Shown: positions 1 through 8,248 of the stretch, piece by piece
How positions within the stretch are numbered: position 1 is the first letter of the stretch
Layout: every line of letters begins with the position of its first letter
NCBI GenBank assembly: GCA_905215385.1
Contig: CAJMPY010000003.1
Span: 103,453 to 167,452, forward strand
DNA length: 64,000 nucleotides
From: an uncultured bacterium
GTDB taxonomy: Bacteria > Actinomycetota > Coriobacteriia > Coriobacteriales > Coriobacteriaceae
Reading direction: 5' to 3'
Program-made: the position numbers and the translations under genes
The notes under the pieces: generated by a model
What the model saw: only the letters and a program-made list of their open reading frames with translations
The model's database searches: none
What the model was told of the DNA's origin: nothing

Positions 1-750
1 CTTGAGCTGGGCGGAAAGAGCCCCTGCATTGTGGATGCCACGGCAAACTTAAAAGTCGCGGCACGGCGCATCGCCTTTGGTAAATGGCTCAACGTGGGGC
101 AGACCTGCGTGGCGCCCGACTACCTGCTGGTCGATACGCGCGTACACGATGAGCTGTTGGGCCTCATCAGGGAGGAGACCCGTCGCATGTTTGGCGAGCA
201 TCCGCTCGACAACGAGGATTACGGTCATATCGTCAACGCCAAGCATTTTGCGCGCGTGCGCGGGCTGATCGATCCCTATAAGGTTGTGCTTGGAGGTACC
301 GCGCGCGAGTCGTCGCTCAAGATTGAGCCGACGATTCTAGACGGCGTGACCCCCGATGACGCCGTAATGCAGGAGGAGATTTTCGGCCCCATCTTGCCGG
401 TGCTGACGTTTGAGAGCCTAGACGAGGCAGAGACGTTTATTGCGGATCGTCCGACGCCGCTAGCTCTGTATATCTTTAGCCAGGACCATGCGGCTCAGCA
501 ACGCTTTGTGCGTTACGTGCCCTTTGGCGGCGGCTGCGTCAACGACACGATCATGCATCTGGCTACGAGCCATATGGGCTTTGGCGGCATGGGCGCGAGC
601 GGTATGGGGCAGTACCATGGCCGCGAGAGCTTCGATACGTTTAGTCACAAGAAGAGCATCGTGAACAAGGCAACCTGGCTCGACGTGCCATTCCGCTATG
701 CTCCTTACGCAAGCTGGAAGCACAAGTTCGTGCGCATGTTTGTGCATTAG
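1..750 (+). CDS. Aldehyde dehydrogenase, C-terminal part (5' end outside window)
   Basis: The reading frame is open from base 1, so the N-terminus lies to the left. Visible residues begin with the ELGGKSP motif of NAD(P)-dependent aldehyde dehydrogenases and continue to the catalytic loop GQTCVAP (catalytic Cys is residue 36 of the visible part), then EEIFGPILPV and the late GGMGASGMGQYHG segment. This is the catalytic and C-terminal half of an ALDH of the class 3-like (short, about 450 aa) type. It oxidises an aldehyde to a carboxylate; the substrate cannot be told. The C-terminus is basic and aromatic, as in membrane-associated class 3 members. A terminator-like hairpin follows directly. 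Confidence 0.93.
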   Translation, partial: LELGGKSPCIVDATANLKVAARRIAFGKWLNVGQTCVAPDYLLVDTRVHDELLGLIREETRRMFGEHPLDNEDYGHIVNAKHFARVRGLIDPYKVVLGGTARESSLKIEPTILDGVTPDDAVMQEEIFGPILPVLTFESLDEAETFIADRPTPLALYIFSQDHAAQQRFVRYVPFGGGCVNDTIMHLATSHMGFGGMGASGMGQYHGRESFDTFSHKKSIVNKATWLDVPFRYAPYASWKHKFVRMFVH

Positions 751-757
751 AAAAGGG

Positions 758-797
758 TGCGGGTAATACGAACAGATGTTCCTATTACCCGCATTTT
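758..797 (+). terminator. Intrinsic terminator of the ALDH gene containing a LexA-box-like palindrome
   Basis: An 11-bp perfect stem (758-768 with 783-793) is followed by TTTT (794-797). The stem is extended by GAACA/TGTTC around a 2-nt loop after a C/C mismatch. The upper part, 769-782, reads CGAACAGATGTTCC, which fits the B. subtilis-type SOS box CGAACRNRYGTTYC at every position. Whether it acts as an operator, only as a terminator, or both cannot be decided from sequence. Confidence 0.65.
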
Positions 798-855
798 GCG
801 TTAGACTACTGCTATGGAGCACGGATGGGCCAACTCCCTTTAGAAGGGATTTGGT

Positions 856-939
856 ATGAACGTAAGCGATGTTATTTCGTTATTGGCGTTGTTGATCGCG
901 GCTATCGAGCTTGGCCTGTTTATCGGCCGAACGAAATAG
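856..939 (+). CDS. 27-aa hydrophobic peptide, type I toxin / holin-like toxin candidate
   Basis: The peptide begins MNVSDVISLLALLIAAIELG and ends LFIGRTK: one predicted transmembrane helix (about residues 4-24) followed by a short basic tail. It has a well placed ribosome site, AGAAGGGAT (843-851), 5-6 nt before the ATG. Size, single helix and basic end match the small membrane peptides annotated as putative holin-like toxins (Fst/Ldr-type toxins of type I toxin-antitoxin pairs). The next 230 nt hold no convincing protein gene but a stem-loop, as expected if an antisense RNA is encoded there. No homology search was possible; it could also be a small membrane regulator. Confidence 0.5.
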   Translation: MNVSDVISLLALLIAAIELGLFIGRTK

Positions 940-1174
940 CCGCCCCCGCATAAGCGAAGACGGCCACTTCTCACGATGTAAACGTGTACTGGAGTTGGCA
1001 AGACCCGCTGCAACGGGTGCCATCCGTGCCTCTATCTTATCTGCAGGCGCTCTGTCTCGCAAGCGTTGCGGCAAATGGGCGAAAGGTGCGAGCGGGTGAA
1101 ATTATGTCCGCACGGGCCCGTAAGCTTCTCAGTAAGGTTAAGTGCCGGTTTATTCGGTCGTTAGAGGAGTTGCC
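940..1174. other. Structured stretch downstream of the small peptide, possible RNA antitoxin region
   Basis: I see no protein gene here. A small hairpin, ACCCG (1003-1007) with CGGGT (1014-1018), lies in the middle. Type I toxin genes are normally followed by a convergent or antisense small RNA, so this is where an antitoxin RNA would be looked for. No promoter on the minus strand is obvious enough to claim one. Confidence 0.25.
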
Positions 1175-1501
1175 ATGTACGAGCCTTCACGTGTTCTTTT
1201 GTCGTTTCATATTGCAGGATTTCAGTATGCCGATGGCGCCTTGGTCTTGGGCGATCTTAAAGTGGGCGATAAACTGACGCTGTGTGCCGAGCGCGATAAC
1301 CCCCATGATCCCGAGGCGGTTGCGATCTACTACGGCAACACCAAGCTTGGGTATGTTCCGGGAAACGAGGTCGGCCCGCTGTCCTTGATGATGTATTACG
1401 GCCACGAGGACGTATTTGAGGCTCGCGTGCAACAGGTTGCTCCCGAGCGCAGCCCGTGGCATCAGGTGCGCGTTGGTCTCTATGTGGTGGATGCTCGCTA
1501 A
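1175..1501 (+). CDS. HIRAN domain protein
   Basis: A 108-aa protein that is essentially one HIRAN domain: hydrophobic start (LLSFHIAGFQYADG), then the conserved L-x-ERDNPHDPEAVAIY block and KLGYVPG. HIRAN domains bind 3'-OH ends or other features of damaged DNA and occur alone or fused to SNF2 helicases; stand-alone bacterial versions have no fixed role. The start at 1175 is preferred over an upstream in-frame codon because AGAGGAG (1163-1169) sits 5 nt before this ATG. The next small gene begins 18 nt downstream, so the two are probably co-transcribed. Confidence 0.85.
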   Translation: MYEPSRVLLSFHIAGFQYADGALVLGDLKVGDKLTLCAERDNPHDPEAVAIYYGNTKLGYVPGNEVGPLSLMMYYGHEDVFEARVQQVAPERSPWHQVRVGLYVVDAR

Positions 1502-1519
1502 TCGGCAATGGAGGCGGTC

Positions 1520-1699
1520 ATGTTTGATGACGATGACCTGTTCGATCTGACGGACGACCCGTTTGAGTGGGATATGCTGATCGACGATGATGAGCTGGAG
1601 CAGGACCGGAAGAAGCGGCAGGACAAGAACGCCCAGGGCGACGCTTCGAAAAAGCAAGACAAGCGCCGCCGCGGACTGTTCGGCGGGCTCTTTGGATAA
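1520..1699 (+). CDS. Small acidic-then-basic protein of unknown function
   Basis: 59 aa from the ATG at 1520, chosen because GGAGG (1510-1514) lies 5 nt upstream; an ATG at 1508 would lack a ribosome site. The first half is very acidic (MFDDDDLFDLTDD), the second half is rich in Lys/Arg/Gln, and the end is RRRGLFGGLFG. No domain is recognised and low complexity suggests an unstructured charged protein. It directly follows the HIRAN gene and may belong to that transcript. Confidence 0.6.
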   Translation: MFDDDDLFDLTDDPFEWDMLIDDDELEQDRKKRQDKNAQGDASKKQDKRRRGLFGGLFG

Positions 1700-1765
1700 C
1701 CGCTGCATCGCTGCGTCTGTATACTTAGCACGAGTTGAACACGTTGCGAAATGAGGACAGAGACG

Positions 1766-2311
1766 ATGATGTGGTTTACCGCCGACCTGCACCTGGGCGA
1801 TACGAATATCTTGCACGATATGGATCGGCCGTTTGATTCGGTCGAGGAGATGAACCGCAAGGTCATCGATGCCATCAATGAGTGCGTGGCGGCGGACGAC
1901 CGTCTCTATATCTTGGGAGACTTTACCTATCGTTTGCCCCTGGCGGAGGCGGTGCGCCTGCGCGAGCGCATCGAATGCCAGAATGTGACGCTCATCCGTG
2001 GCAACCATGACGGTGATTGGGAAGATCCCGACGTACCGCAGATTTGGGATGAGGTACGCGATTACCTGGAGATTGCTCCCGGCTATGCCAAGGGCCATCG
2101 TCTAGTTATGAGCCATTACCCCATGCTCAGCTGGAATGGCAAGGCGCGCGGCGCCATCATGCTGCACGGGCATATCCACAGCAGGGGAGACCGCACCAAC
2201 GCGCGCAACCGCGATCGCGAGCGCCCTATCTTTCGCTATGATGTCGGTCTCGATGCCAACGATTACAAGCCCGTAAGCCGTGATCAAATCCTTGACTTCT
2301 TTGGGCTGTAA
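1766..2311 (+). CDS. Calcineurin-like metallophosphoesterase
   Basis: About 181 aa. The family's metal ligands are visible in order: DLHLGD near the N-terminus, GDFTY, IRGNHDGD and the late MSHYPML...HGHIHS pair. This is the small YfcE/YvnB-like metallophosphoesterase group, which hydrolyses phosphomono- or diesters; the natural substrate is unknown. The start MMWFTADLHLG at 1766 has GAGGACAG upstream. An ATG at 1751 would add five residues. Transcription probably ends at the hairpin at 2369-2403. Confidence 0.9.
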   Translation: MMWFTADLHLGDTNILHDMDRPFDSVEEMNRKVIDAINECVAADDRLYILGDFTYRLPLAEAVRLRERIECQNVTLIRGNHDGDWEDPDVPQIWDEVRDYLEIAPGYAKGHRLVMSHYPMLSWNGKARGAIMLHGHIHSRGDRTNARNRDRERPIFRYDVGLDANDYKPVSRDQILDFFGL

Positions 2312-2368
2312 TTCTCGAACCACCACACAAACCACCGCAAAGGGGACAGGCACCTTTATGGTGGTTCT

Positions 2369-2403
2369 GGCGCCGCTGCCATTATGGCAGCGGCGCCTTT
2401 TTT
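2369..2403 (+). terminator. Strong intrinsic terminator
   Basis: A perfect 12-bp GC-rich stem (2369-2380 with 2386-2397), a 5-nt loop and six T residues (2398-2403). It closes the phosphoesterase transcript. Just before it, at about 2341-2357, is an AAAGGGGACAGGCACCTTT-like palindromic segment of the kind repeated between genes elsewhere in this window. Confidence 0.85.
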
Positions 2404-2461
2404 GTCCGTGCGGCGCGGTAGAGTGTAGGCGGTTGAAATTTGCGTCCATCGAGGAGCTGCC

Positions 2462-4219
2462 ATGAACGAGATCAAGTGCCCGCATTGCGGTGAAGTTTTT
2501 AAGGTCGATGCGTCCGGTTATGCGGATATCGTCAAGCAGGTGCGCGACGCCGAGTTCTCGCGCGACTTGGACGAGCGCGTGAAGGCTGTTCAGCGCGAGG
2601 GCGAGCAGGCGCTGGAGCTTGAGCGCTCGCGCTCGACGGCTGCTTTGCAAAAGGCGGAGTCTCAGCGCGACGCTCAGCTTGTCGAGCAGAAGAACGCTGC
2701 AGCCCAGCAGCTGGCGCAAGAACTCGCCAAGCGCGATGCGGAGCTTGCCGAGCTGCGCGCCAAGCTCGAAGGCGCTGCCGCAGAGCGCGAGAGTGCAAGT
2801 CGGCGCGCGGCGGTTGAGGCCCGCGCCGATGCTCAAAAGGAGAATGCCGAGCTTCAGCGCGAGATCGACAATTTGCGTGCGCAGCTGGAGCGCAAAGATG
2901 ACGAAGCCAAGCTCGTCGAGTCGGCGACGCGCAATGCCGCTCAAAACGATTTAGCTGCACGTGATGCTCAGATTGCTGAGCTGCAGGCCAGACTTGCCGC
3001 GGCGGACAAGGCCCAGGAGATGGCGCTTGCCGCCGCTGCGGCCGAGTCGCAGCGTGAGCTCGATGCCGCTCGCAGCGAGGCCGAGCGCGCGCTTGCTGAC
3101 TATCGCGTGAAGGTGCAAGAGAAGTTTTCTGCCGCAAAGGCACAGTCCGAGCAAGAGGCCGAGGGTCTGCGTGCCCAGTTGCGCGAGCAGGAACTGATGG
3201 CAAAAATGAACCTGTCAGAGGCGGTCGCCGCGGCGGAGCGAGAGCGCGATGAGGCACGTGCCAAGCTGACGAGCGAGCTGGCGGTGCGCGATTCGCGTGA
3301 GGAACAGGCCCAGGCAGCCCACGAGCTTGAGCTTGCGCAGGCCAAGCGCGTGAGCGACGAGTTGATTCGCTACAAGGATGAAGAGATTGAGCGCCTTAAG
3401 GACATGAAGGTCCGCCTGTCCACCAAGATGGTGGGCGAGTCGCTCGAGCAGCACTGCGAGACCGAGTTCAACCGTCTGCGCATGACGGCGTTTCCCAATG
3501 CGTACTTCGAGAAAGATAACGATGCGTCCGAGGGCACCAAGGGCGACTTTATCTTCCGCGAGTGCGACGCGAGCGGCAACGAGGTCATCTCAATTATGTT
3601 CGAGATGAAAAACGAGAATGACGAGACCGCGACCAAGCATAAAAACGAGGACTTCTTTAAGAAACTCGATCACGATCGTCGCCAGAAAAGCTGTGAGTAC
3701 GCGGTGCTCTGCACGCTGCTCGAGCCCGAGAGCGAGCTCTACAACGCGGGAATCGTGGACGTGAGCTATCGCTACGAGAAGATGTATGTGATTCGCCCGC
3801 AGTTCTTCATTCCCATCATTACGCTGCTGCGCAATGCCGCCATGGGTTCGCTTCGCTATAAGCAGGAGCTGGCGGAGTACAAGCAGCAGAATATCGATGT
3901 CACGAACTTCGAAGCCAAGATGGAGAAGTTCAAGAACGATTTCGGCCGCAACTACGAGATCGCGAGCCGCAAGTTCCAAACGGCAATCGATGAGATCGAC
4001 AAGACGATTAGCCATCTGCAGAAAACCAAGGAGGCGTTGCTGTCCTCCGAGAACAATCTGCGCCTTGCCAACAAGAAAGCCGACGATCTTACCATTCGCA
4101 AGCTCACGTGGGGCAACAAGACCATGAAAGCAGCGTTTGACGAGGCGTGCGGGGCCGCGACAGAGACGAACGATGAGCCAGCCGAGGCGGATTCGTATGA
4201 GGTCGAGGATGCCGAGTAG
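2462..4219 (+). CDS. DUF2130 domain protein with long coiled coil
   Basis: 585 aa. It starts with a half zinc ribbon (KCPHCGEVF), continues as an Ala/Glu/Arg-rich coiled coil over roughly residues 25-330, and ends with the DUF2130 domain (about 335-560). That domain contains GTKGDFIFRE...IMFEMKNEND, an E-x-K/D arrangement like PD-(D/E)XK nucleases. Members are widespread in bacteria and poorly characterised; nuclease activity is inference from the fold-like motif. GAGGAG precedes the ATG. It is a single-gene unit flanked by terminators. Confidence 0.87.
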   Translation: MNEIKCPHCGEVFKVDASGYADIVKQVRDAEFSRDLDERVKAVQREGEQALELERSRSTAALQKAESQRDAQLVEQKNAAAQQLAQELAKRDAELAELRAKLEGAAAERESASRRAAVEARADAQKENAELQREIDNLRAQLERKDDEAKLVESATRNAAQNDLAARDAQIAELQARLAAADKAQEMALAAAAAESQRELDAARSEAERALADYRVKVQEKFSAAKAQSEQEAEGLRAQLREQELMAKMNLSEAVAAAERERDEARAKLTSELAVRDSREEQAQAAHELELAQAKRVSDELIRYKDEEIERLKDMKVRLSTKMVGESLEQHCETEFNRLRMTAFPNAYFEKDNDASEGTKGDFIFRECDASGNEVISIMFEMKNENDETATKHKNEDFFKKLDHDRRQKSCEYAVLCTLLEPESELYNAGIVDVSYRYEKMYVIRPQFFIPIITLLRNAAMGSLRYKQELAEYKQQNIDVTNFEAKMEKFKNDFGRNYEIASRKFQTAIDEIDKTISHLQKTKEALLSSENNLRLANKKADDLTIRKLTWGNKTMKAAFDEACGAATETNDEPAEADSYEVEDAE

Positions 4220-4240
4220 GGGATAGCGTATCGCGCAAAA

Positions 4241-4276
4241 AGCGGGGCCGCTGGCGATGTTGCCAGCGACCCCGCT
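4241..4276. terminator. Bidirectional terminator between convergent genes
   Basis: A 15-bp stem with one mismatch (4241-4255 with 4262-4276) and a short loop. It lies between the convergent DUF2130 and helicase genes, with TTTGTTT on one side and an A-rich run (CAAAAA) on the other, so it can serve both transcripts. Confidence 0.75.
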
Positions 4277-4299
4277 TTGTTTCGTCCCATTGCGCCCGG

Positions 4300-6981
4300 C
4301 TAGTCCTCGAGCAGGTCCTCGATAAAGCCGACACGGTAGTTCTTGAAGATTACCTCGCCGCCGTCTTGCGTGGCGTCCAGATCGACATCGCCCATGATGC
4401 CAAAATCGTGGTCGCCATCCTCGTCGGCAAAGATCTGGTGCACGTGCCATACGTGCGCGGTCTTCTCGTCGGACTCGTCGATGGAGAACATCGCGGCGCT
4501 GCGGGCATCTCCGTCGGTGAGGATTTCCTCGTGCTGCTCGTGGTAAGCGTCGAGTGCTTTTTGCCAGCGGATCTCGCTCATGCCCCAGTCGTCGTCGAGC
4601 TCGCCCAGGTCGCGAACGTGCTCGCGGGCGGCAAGGGTCACGCGGCGGAAGAGCGCGTTGCGCACCAACAGCGTGCAGCCGCGGCGGTCCGCCACGACCT
4701 CGTCGATGCCCTGCGGCGGCGCAGCATCGAGGGCTGCCGGGTTGCCGGCGTTCTCCCACTCGTCCACCAGGCTCGAGTCCACCGAGCGCACCACAAAGCC
4801 GAGCCACGAGATAATGTTGCGCAGACGCTCGTCGCGCTTCTCGATGGGCACGGTGCGGTCGAGCGAACGGTAGGCCTCTGCCAGGTAACGCAGCAAAATG
4901 CCCTCGGAGCGGGCGATGCCGAGCTTTTGAATGTAACCCTTAAAATCGCTCGCGCTTTCCAGCATATCGCGCAGGACGCTTTTGGGAGAGAGCTGGTAGT
5001 CGTTTGCCCAGGGCACTTCCTGGCAGTACTTGTCGAAGGCGGCGTCGAGCAAGTCCTCGAGCGGTTTTTCGTAGGTGACATCCTGGATGCGCTCCAGGCG
5101 TTCCTCATATTCGACGCCGTCAGCCTTCATTTCGGCCATCGCGCGGTCGCGCGCGGCGCGCTCCTGTGCGCGCAATACCTGCTTAGGGTCCTCGAGCGTA
5201 GCCTCGACCATCGAGATGAGGTCCATGGTATAGGTCTCACTCTCGGGGTCGAGCAGCTCCAGCGCGGCAAGCAAAAACGGCGAGAGCGGCTGGTCGAGCG
5301 CAAAGTCCTCGGGCAGGTCGACCGTCAGCGCGTAGTCGATGTCCGGCGCGGCATCAGCCGGAGCGTCGGGTGCGGGCGGCACCTCAGTGCGCACGACGAC
5401 GCCGGAGTCGATGAGCGTGGCGAAGATCTCGTCGGCACGAACCTCGAGCTTTGCCTTTTCCTCGGGAGTCTGCAGGCTCGTCTCGATGAGGTCGTGTACG
5501 CGGGCTCGGGCATCGCCGCCCTGCTCGACCACGCTAATCACCATGGAGTGTGTGATGCGAAGGCGCGGCTTGAGCGTTTCGGGCTGCGTCTCGATCAGGC
5601 GCTCAAAGGTCTGCTTGTTCCAGGTGACAAAGCCCTCGGGGGCCTTCTTCTTTTTAATCTTGCGGAGCTTCTTGGGGTCGTCGCCCGCCTTGGCCATGAG
5701 TTTGGCGTTCTCGATCTCGTGCTCCGGGGCCTCGGCGATGACCATGCCCTCGGTATCGAAGCCCGAACGGCCGGCGCGACCGGCAATCTGATGGAACTCG
5801 CGTGCGCGCAGGCGACGCATCTTGTAGCCGTCGAACTTGGTGAGCGCGGTGAGCACCACGGTATGGATGGGTACGTTGATGCCGACGCCGAGCGTATCGG
5901 TGCCGCAGATGACGGGCAGCAGGCCCTGCTGCGCCAAGCGCTCGACCAGCAGGCGATAGCGCGGCAACATGCCAGCATGGTGCACGCCGACGCCGCATCC
6001 AAGAAGGCGTTTGAGAATCTTGCCGAAGGCCGTCGAGAAGCTCGTGCCCTTGGCCGCCTCCTTGATGGCCTCGCGCTGCTCCTTGCTGGCAATGCCAAAG
6101 TTGGCGAGGGATTGCGCCGTCGCAAGTGCGGCATCCTGGCTAAAGTGCACGATGTAGAGCGGGGCCTCGCCACGGCGCATGGCGAGCTCGACGGTGCCCT
6201 CGAGGGAGGTCGTCACATAGTCGTAGCTCAGCGGCACGGGGCGCGGGGCATCGACGACCAAGTCGCAGGTAGCGCCGGTGTGTTCCTCGAGTGAGGCGGC
6301 GATGGCAGTGACATCGCCGAGCGTGGCGCTCATGAGCATGAATTGCGTGTGAGGCAGGGTGAGCAGCGGTACCTGCCAGGCCCAGCCGCGATCGGGGTCG
6401 GCAAAGTAGTGGAACTCGTCCATGGCGACGCAGCCAACATCGGCATCTTCGCCCTCGCGCAGCGCGTCGTTGGCAAGGATCTCTGCCGTGCAGCAGATGA
6501 CGGGCGCCTTGGTGTTGATATGCGTGTCGCCGGTGATCATACCTACGTTATCGCGGCCGAGCACCTGTACCAGATCGAAGAACTTTTCGCTGACCAAGGC
6601 TTTGATAGGGGCTGTGTAATAGCAACGTTTGCCCTGTGCCATGCCCATAAAGAGCATGCCCAGCGCGACGAGCGATTTACCTGATCCGGTCGGTGTGCCC
6701 AAAATGACGTGATCGCCGGCAGCCAGGTCCATGAGGGCCTCTTCTTGGTGGTCCCACAGCTCAATGCCGCGATCGCTCGTCCATTCAAAGAAGCGCTCGA
6801 AGGCCTGGTCGGGCGTGAGCCATGGTTCGGGCTCGCTGCGGTCTTCGGGCTCCCACCAGGTGGGGGAGAGCGCGCCGAGCGAACCGAACTCTGCCTCGGT
6901 TCCCGTGCCGCCCGAGAATGAGCTGGCGGCCCCGGCGCCGGAGACGGTGCTGGCGACGGTATCTGTCGTAGTCTGTGCCAT
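4300..6981 (-). CDS. Ski2-like DEAD/DEAH helicase with DUF3516
   Basis: 893 aa. The superfamily 2 motifs are present in order: Walker A GTPTGSGKS, motif II as MDEFHYF, SATLGD, then the C-terminal HHAGMLPRYR, GTDTLGVGINVP and QIAGRAGRSGFD. The remaining C-terminal half matches the DUF3516 type found with this helicase in Actinobacteria. Such proteins are probably ATP-dependent RNA (or DNA) helicases related to Ski2/Mtr4; the exact substrate is unknown. The first 60 residues are Ala/Gly/Ser-rich and likely disordered. An acidic stretch containing DEDGDHDFG lies near the C-terminus. Confidence 0.9.
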   Translation of the reverse strand: MAQTTTDTVASTVSGAGAASSFSGGTGTEAEFGSLGALSPTWWEPEDRSEPEPWLTPDQAFERFFEWTSDRGIELWDHQEEALMDLAAGDHVILGTPTGSGKSLVALGMLFMGMAQGKRCYYTAPIKALVSEKFFDLVQVLGRDNVGMITGDTHINTKAPVICCTAEILANDALREGEDADVGCVAMDEFHYFADPDRGWAWQVPLLTLPHTQFMLMSATLGDVTAIAASLEEHTGATCDLVVDAPRPVPLSYDYVTTSLEGTVELAMRRGEAPLYIVHFSQDAALATAQSLANFGIASKEQREAIKEAAKGTSFSTAFGKILKRLLGCGVGVHHAGMLPRYRLLVERLAQQGLLPVICGTDTLGVGINVPIHTVVLTALTKFDGYKMRRLRAREFHQIAGRAGRSGFDTEGMVIAEAPEHEIENAKLMAKAGDDPKKLRKIKKKKAPEGFVTWNKQTFERLIETQPETLKPRLRITHSMVISVVEQGGDARARVHDLIETSLQTPEEKAKLEVRADEIFATLIDSGVVVRTEVPPAPDAPADAAPDIDYALTVDLPEDFALDQPLSPFLLAALELLDPESETYTMDLISMVEATLEDPKQVLRAQERAARDRAMAEMKADGVEYEERLERIQDVTYEKPLEDLLDAAFDKYCQEVPWANDYQLSPKSVLRDMLESASDFKGYIQKLGIARSEGILLRYLAEAYRSLDRTVPIEKRDERLRNIISWLGFVVRSVDSSLVDEWENAGNPAALDAAPPQGIDEVVADRRGCTLLVRNALFRRVTLAAREHVRDLGELDDDWGMSEIRWQKALDAYHEQHEEILTDGDARSAAMFSIDESDEKTAHVWHVHQIFADEDGDHDFGIMGDVDLDATQDGGEVIFKNYRVGFIEDLLED

Positions 6982-7104
6982 GTGGTTGCTTTCTCTCGCG
7001 ATTGTCCGCCAACTATTATGGCGTAGCGTCGCATCGATGCGTTCGCAGGCAAGAAAATGCAGGAAATGGGCGTTCTGCCCAGCCGTTTAGTGTAGTCGCT
7101 AGCC

Positions 7105-7224
7105 AAGTGAGTAGACTATTTGCGATATTGCGAGCACATGGCTTTTGCGTAAGGGCTCTACCTGCGGTTTTAGTTTTCGTTATGCGGGCTGTGCTTGGCT
7201 ATTGCAAAAAAGTCTACTCACTTA
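7105..7224. repeat. 120-bp long inverted repeat element, MITE-like
   Basis: The left end AAGTGAGTAGACT (7105-7117) is repeated exactly in inverted form at 7211-7223, and both arms continue with a T-rich run and GC. Inside, GAGCACATGGC...TTTGCGTAA is mirrored imperfectly by the complement of GTTATGCGGGCTGTGCTTGGC. The whole 120 bp can therefore fold as one interrupted hairpin. It occupies the 309-bp gap between two minus-strand genes; the rest of that gap shows no gene. Confidence 0.55.
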
Positions 7225-7290
7225 GGTTTGAGGGCCGTTCGCTGGCGCCTATTTGTGCTTGTTTGCCGACGCCGCGACCATCAGAAGCCC

Positions 7291-8130
7291 CTAGGACTCC
7301 TGCGGTAAGCGCTTCTTGCCTTTGCGAGCACGGTTTCTAAAGTTCTCGACGGCTTCTTCCATGCCCAGGGGTACATAGGTGAGCTCATCGAGGTTATCGG
7401 GCAGGTAGCAGGCAAGGCTTTGCTCCTGCGCGCGTCCTACTGTGAGCTGTTCGTCGGTTGGCTGCGCTCCGGGCATGGCGCAAATGCCATAGACGACGGC
7501 ACCCATCTCTCGCGTGCGGCATTCATATTCGGTCTCGGGATGCTCGGGATGGTCGCGGCGGACGTCATCACTTACCCAAAGCGTGTCGTAGCCCGCCGCG
7601 GCAAACTGTCCCAGGGCGTAGTCGCGCAATGGCTTGCTGTCGGTGCGCAGCGTAACGGTGGCGCCGTCTGAAAAGAGCGGGCGGTAGAGCATCAGATGGT
7701 CGACATGGACGAGTCGTTTTTTGGCGTACTTGGCCTTGGGCTGCGGCGTGGGAAAGTTGATGGTGATGGCATCGAGCTCGCCTGCGGCAAACAGCCGTGG
7801 CAGTGATGTGGCGCCTCGGGGCAGGACAAGTGCGTTGGTCAGCTCCTGCTCGCAGATTTTCTGTGCGGCATAGGCGATGCAGATAGGCTCCTGGTCCATG
7901 CCGATAAAGAGCGTGTTTGGCTCGCGGGCCGCGCGCTCTACAAGGTACGTTCCCTTGCCACAACCAAGATCCAGGTGAAGGTGCTCAAAAGGCTTGCTGC
8001 CAACTGGCGCGCAAGCCGCGCGCCAATCTCCGACATAGGCCTCGGGGTTCGTCTCAATCGCATCGGCGTAGCGCTCCAGGCGCTCCTCGAGCACAAAGTT
8101 CTTAGGCGTGCGGACGTGGACGGCTCCCAT
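7291..8130 (-). CDS. trmB: tRNA (guanine-N7-)-methyltransferase
   Basis: 279 aa, a SAM-dependent methyltransferase of the TrmB family that makes m7G46 in the tRNA variable loop. The SAM site is DLGCGKGTYLVERA (about residues 53-66), followed by GMDQEP and by INFPTPQPKAKYAKKR. The last motif corresponds to the family's FPDPWPKKRHHKRR signature but is degenerate here (FPTPQPK). A long C-terminal extension (about 60 aa after YECRTREMG) ends in a basic tail. The degenerate signature leaves some doubt about activity on the standard substrate. Confidence 0.8.
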   Translation of the reverse strand: MGAVHVRTPKNFVLEERLERYADAIETNPEAYVGDWRAACAPVGSKPFEHLHLDLGCGKGTYLVERAAREPNTLFIGMDQEPICIAYAAQKICEQELTNALVLPRGATSLPRLFAAGELDAITINFPTPQPKAKYAKKRLVHVDHLMLYRPLFSDGATVTLRTDSKPLRDYALGQFAAAGYDTLWVSDDVRRDHPEHPETEYECRTREMGAVVYGICAMPGAQPTDEQLTVGRAQEQSLACYLPDNLDELTYVPLGMEEAVENFRNRARKGKKRLPQES

Positions 8131-8248
8131 GAGGCTCCTTGGTCATAAGTATGGAACGCATAGCTGCGCGTTCCGTCAATGGTTTGAAAAAGGGTGGACA
8201 TAGTTTGCCCGAAAGATGTGGTGCGGTCCGGCGGCGAGTCGTCGGTGC

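Noticed and set aside
4366..6294. 642-codon plus-strand frame opposite the DUF3516 helicase
   Set aside because: Antisense shadow of a helicase with all motifs intact; no ribosome site or domain of its own.
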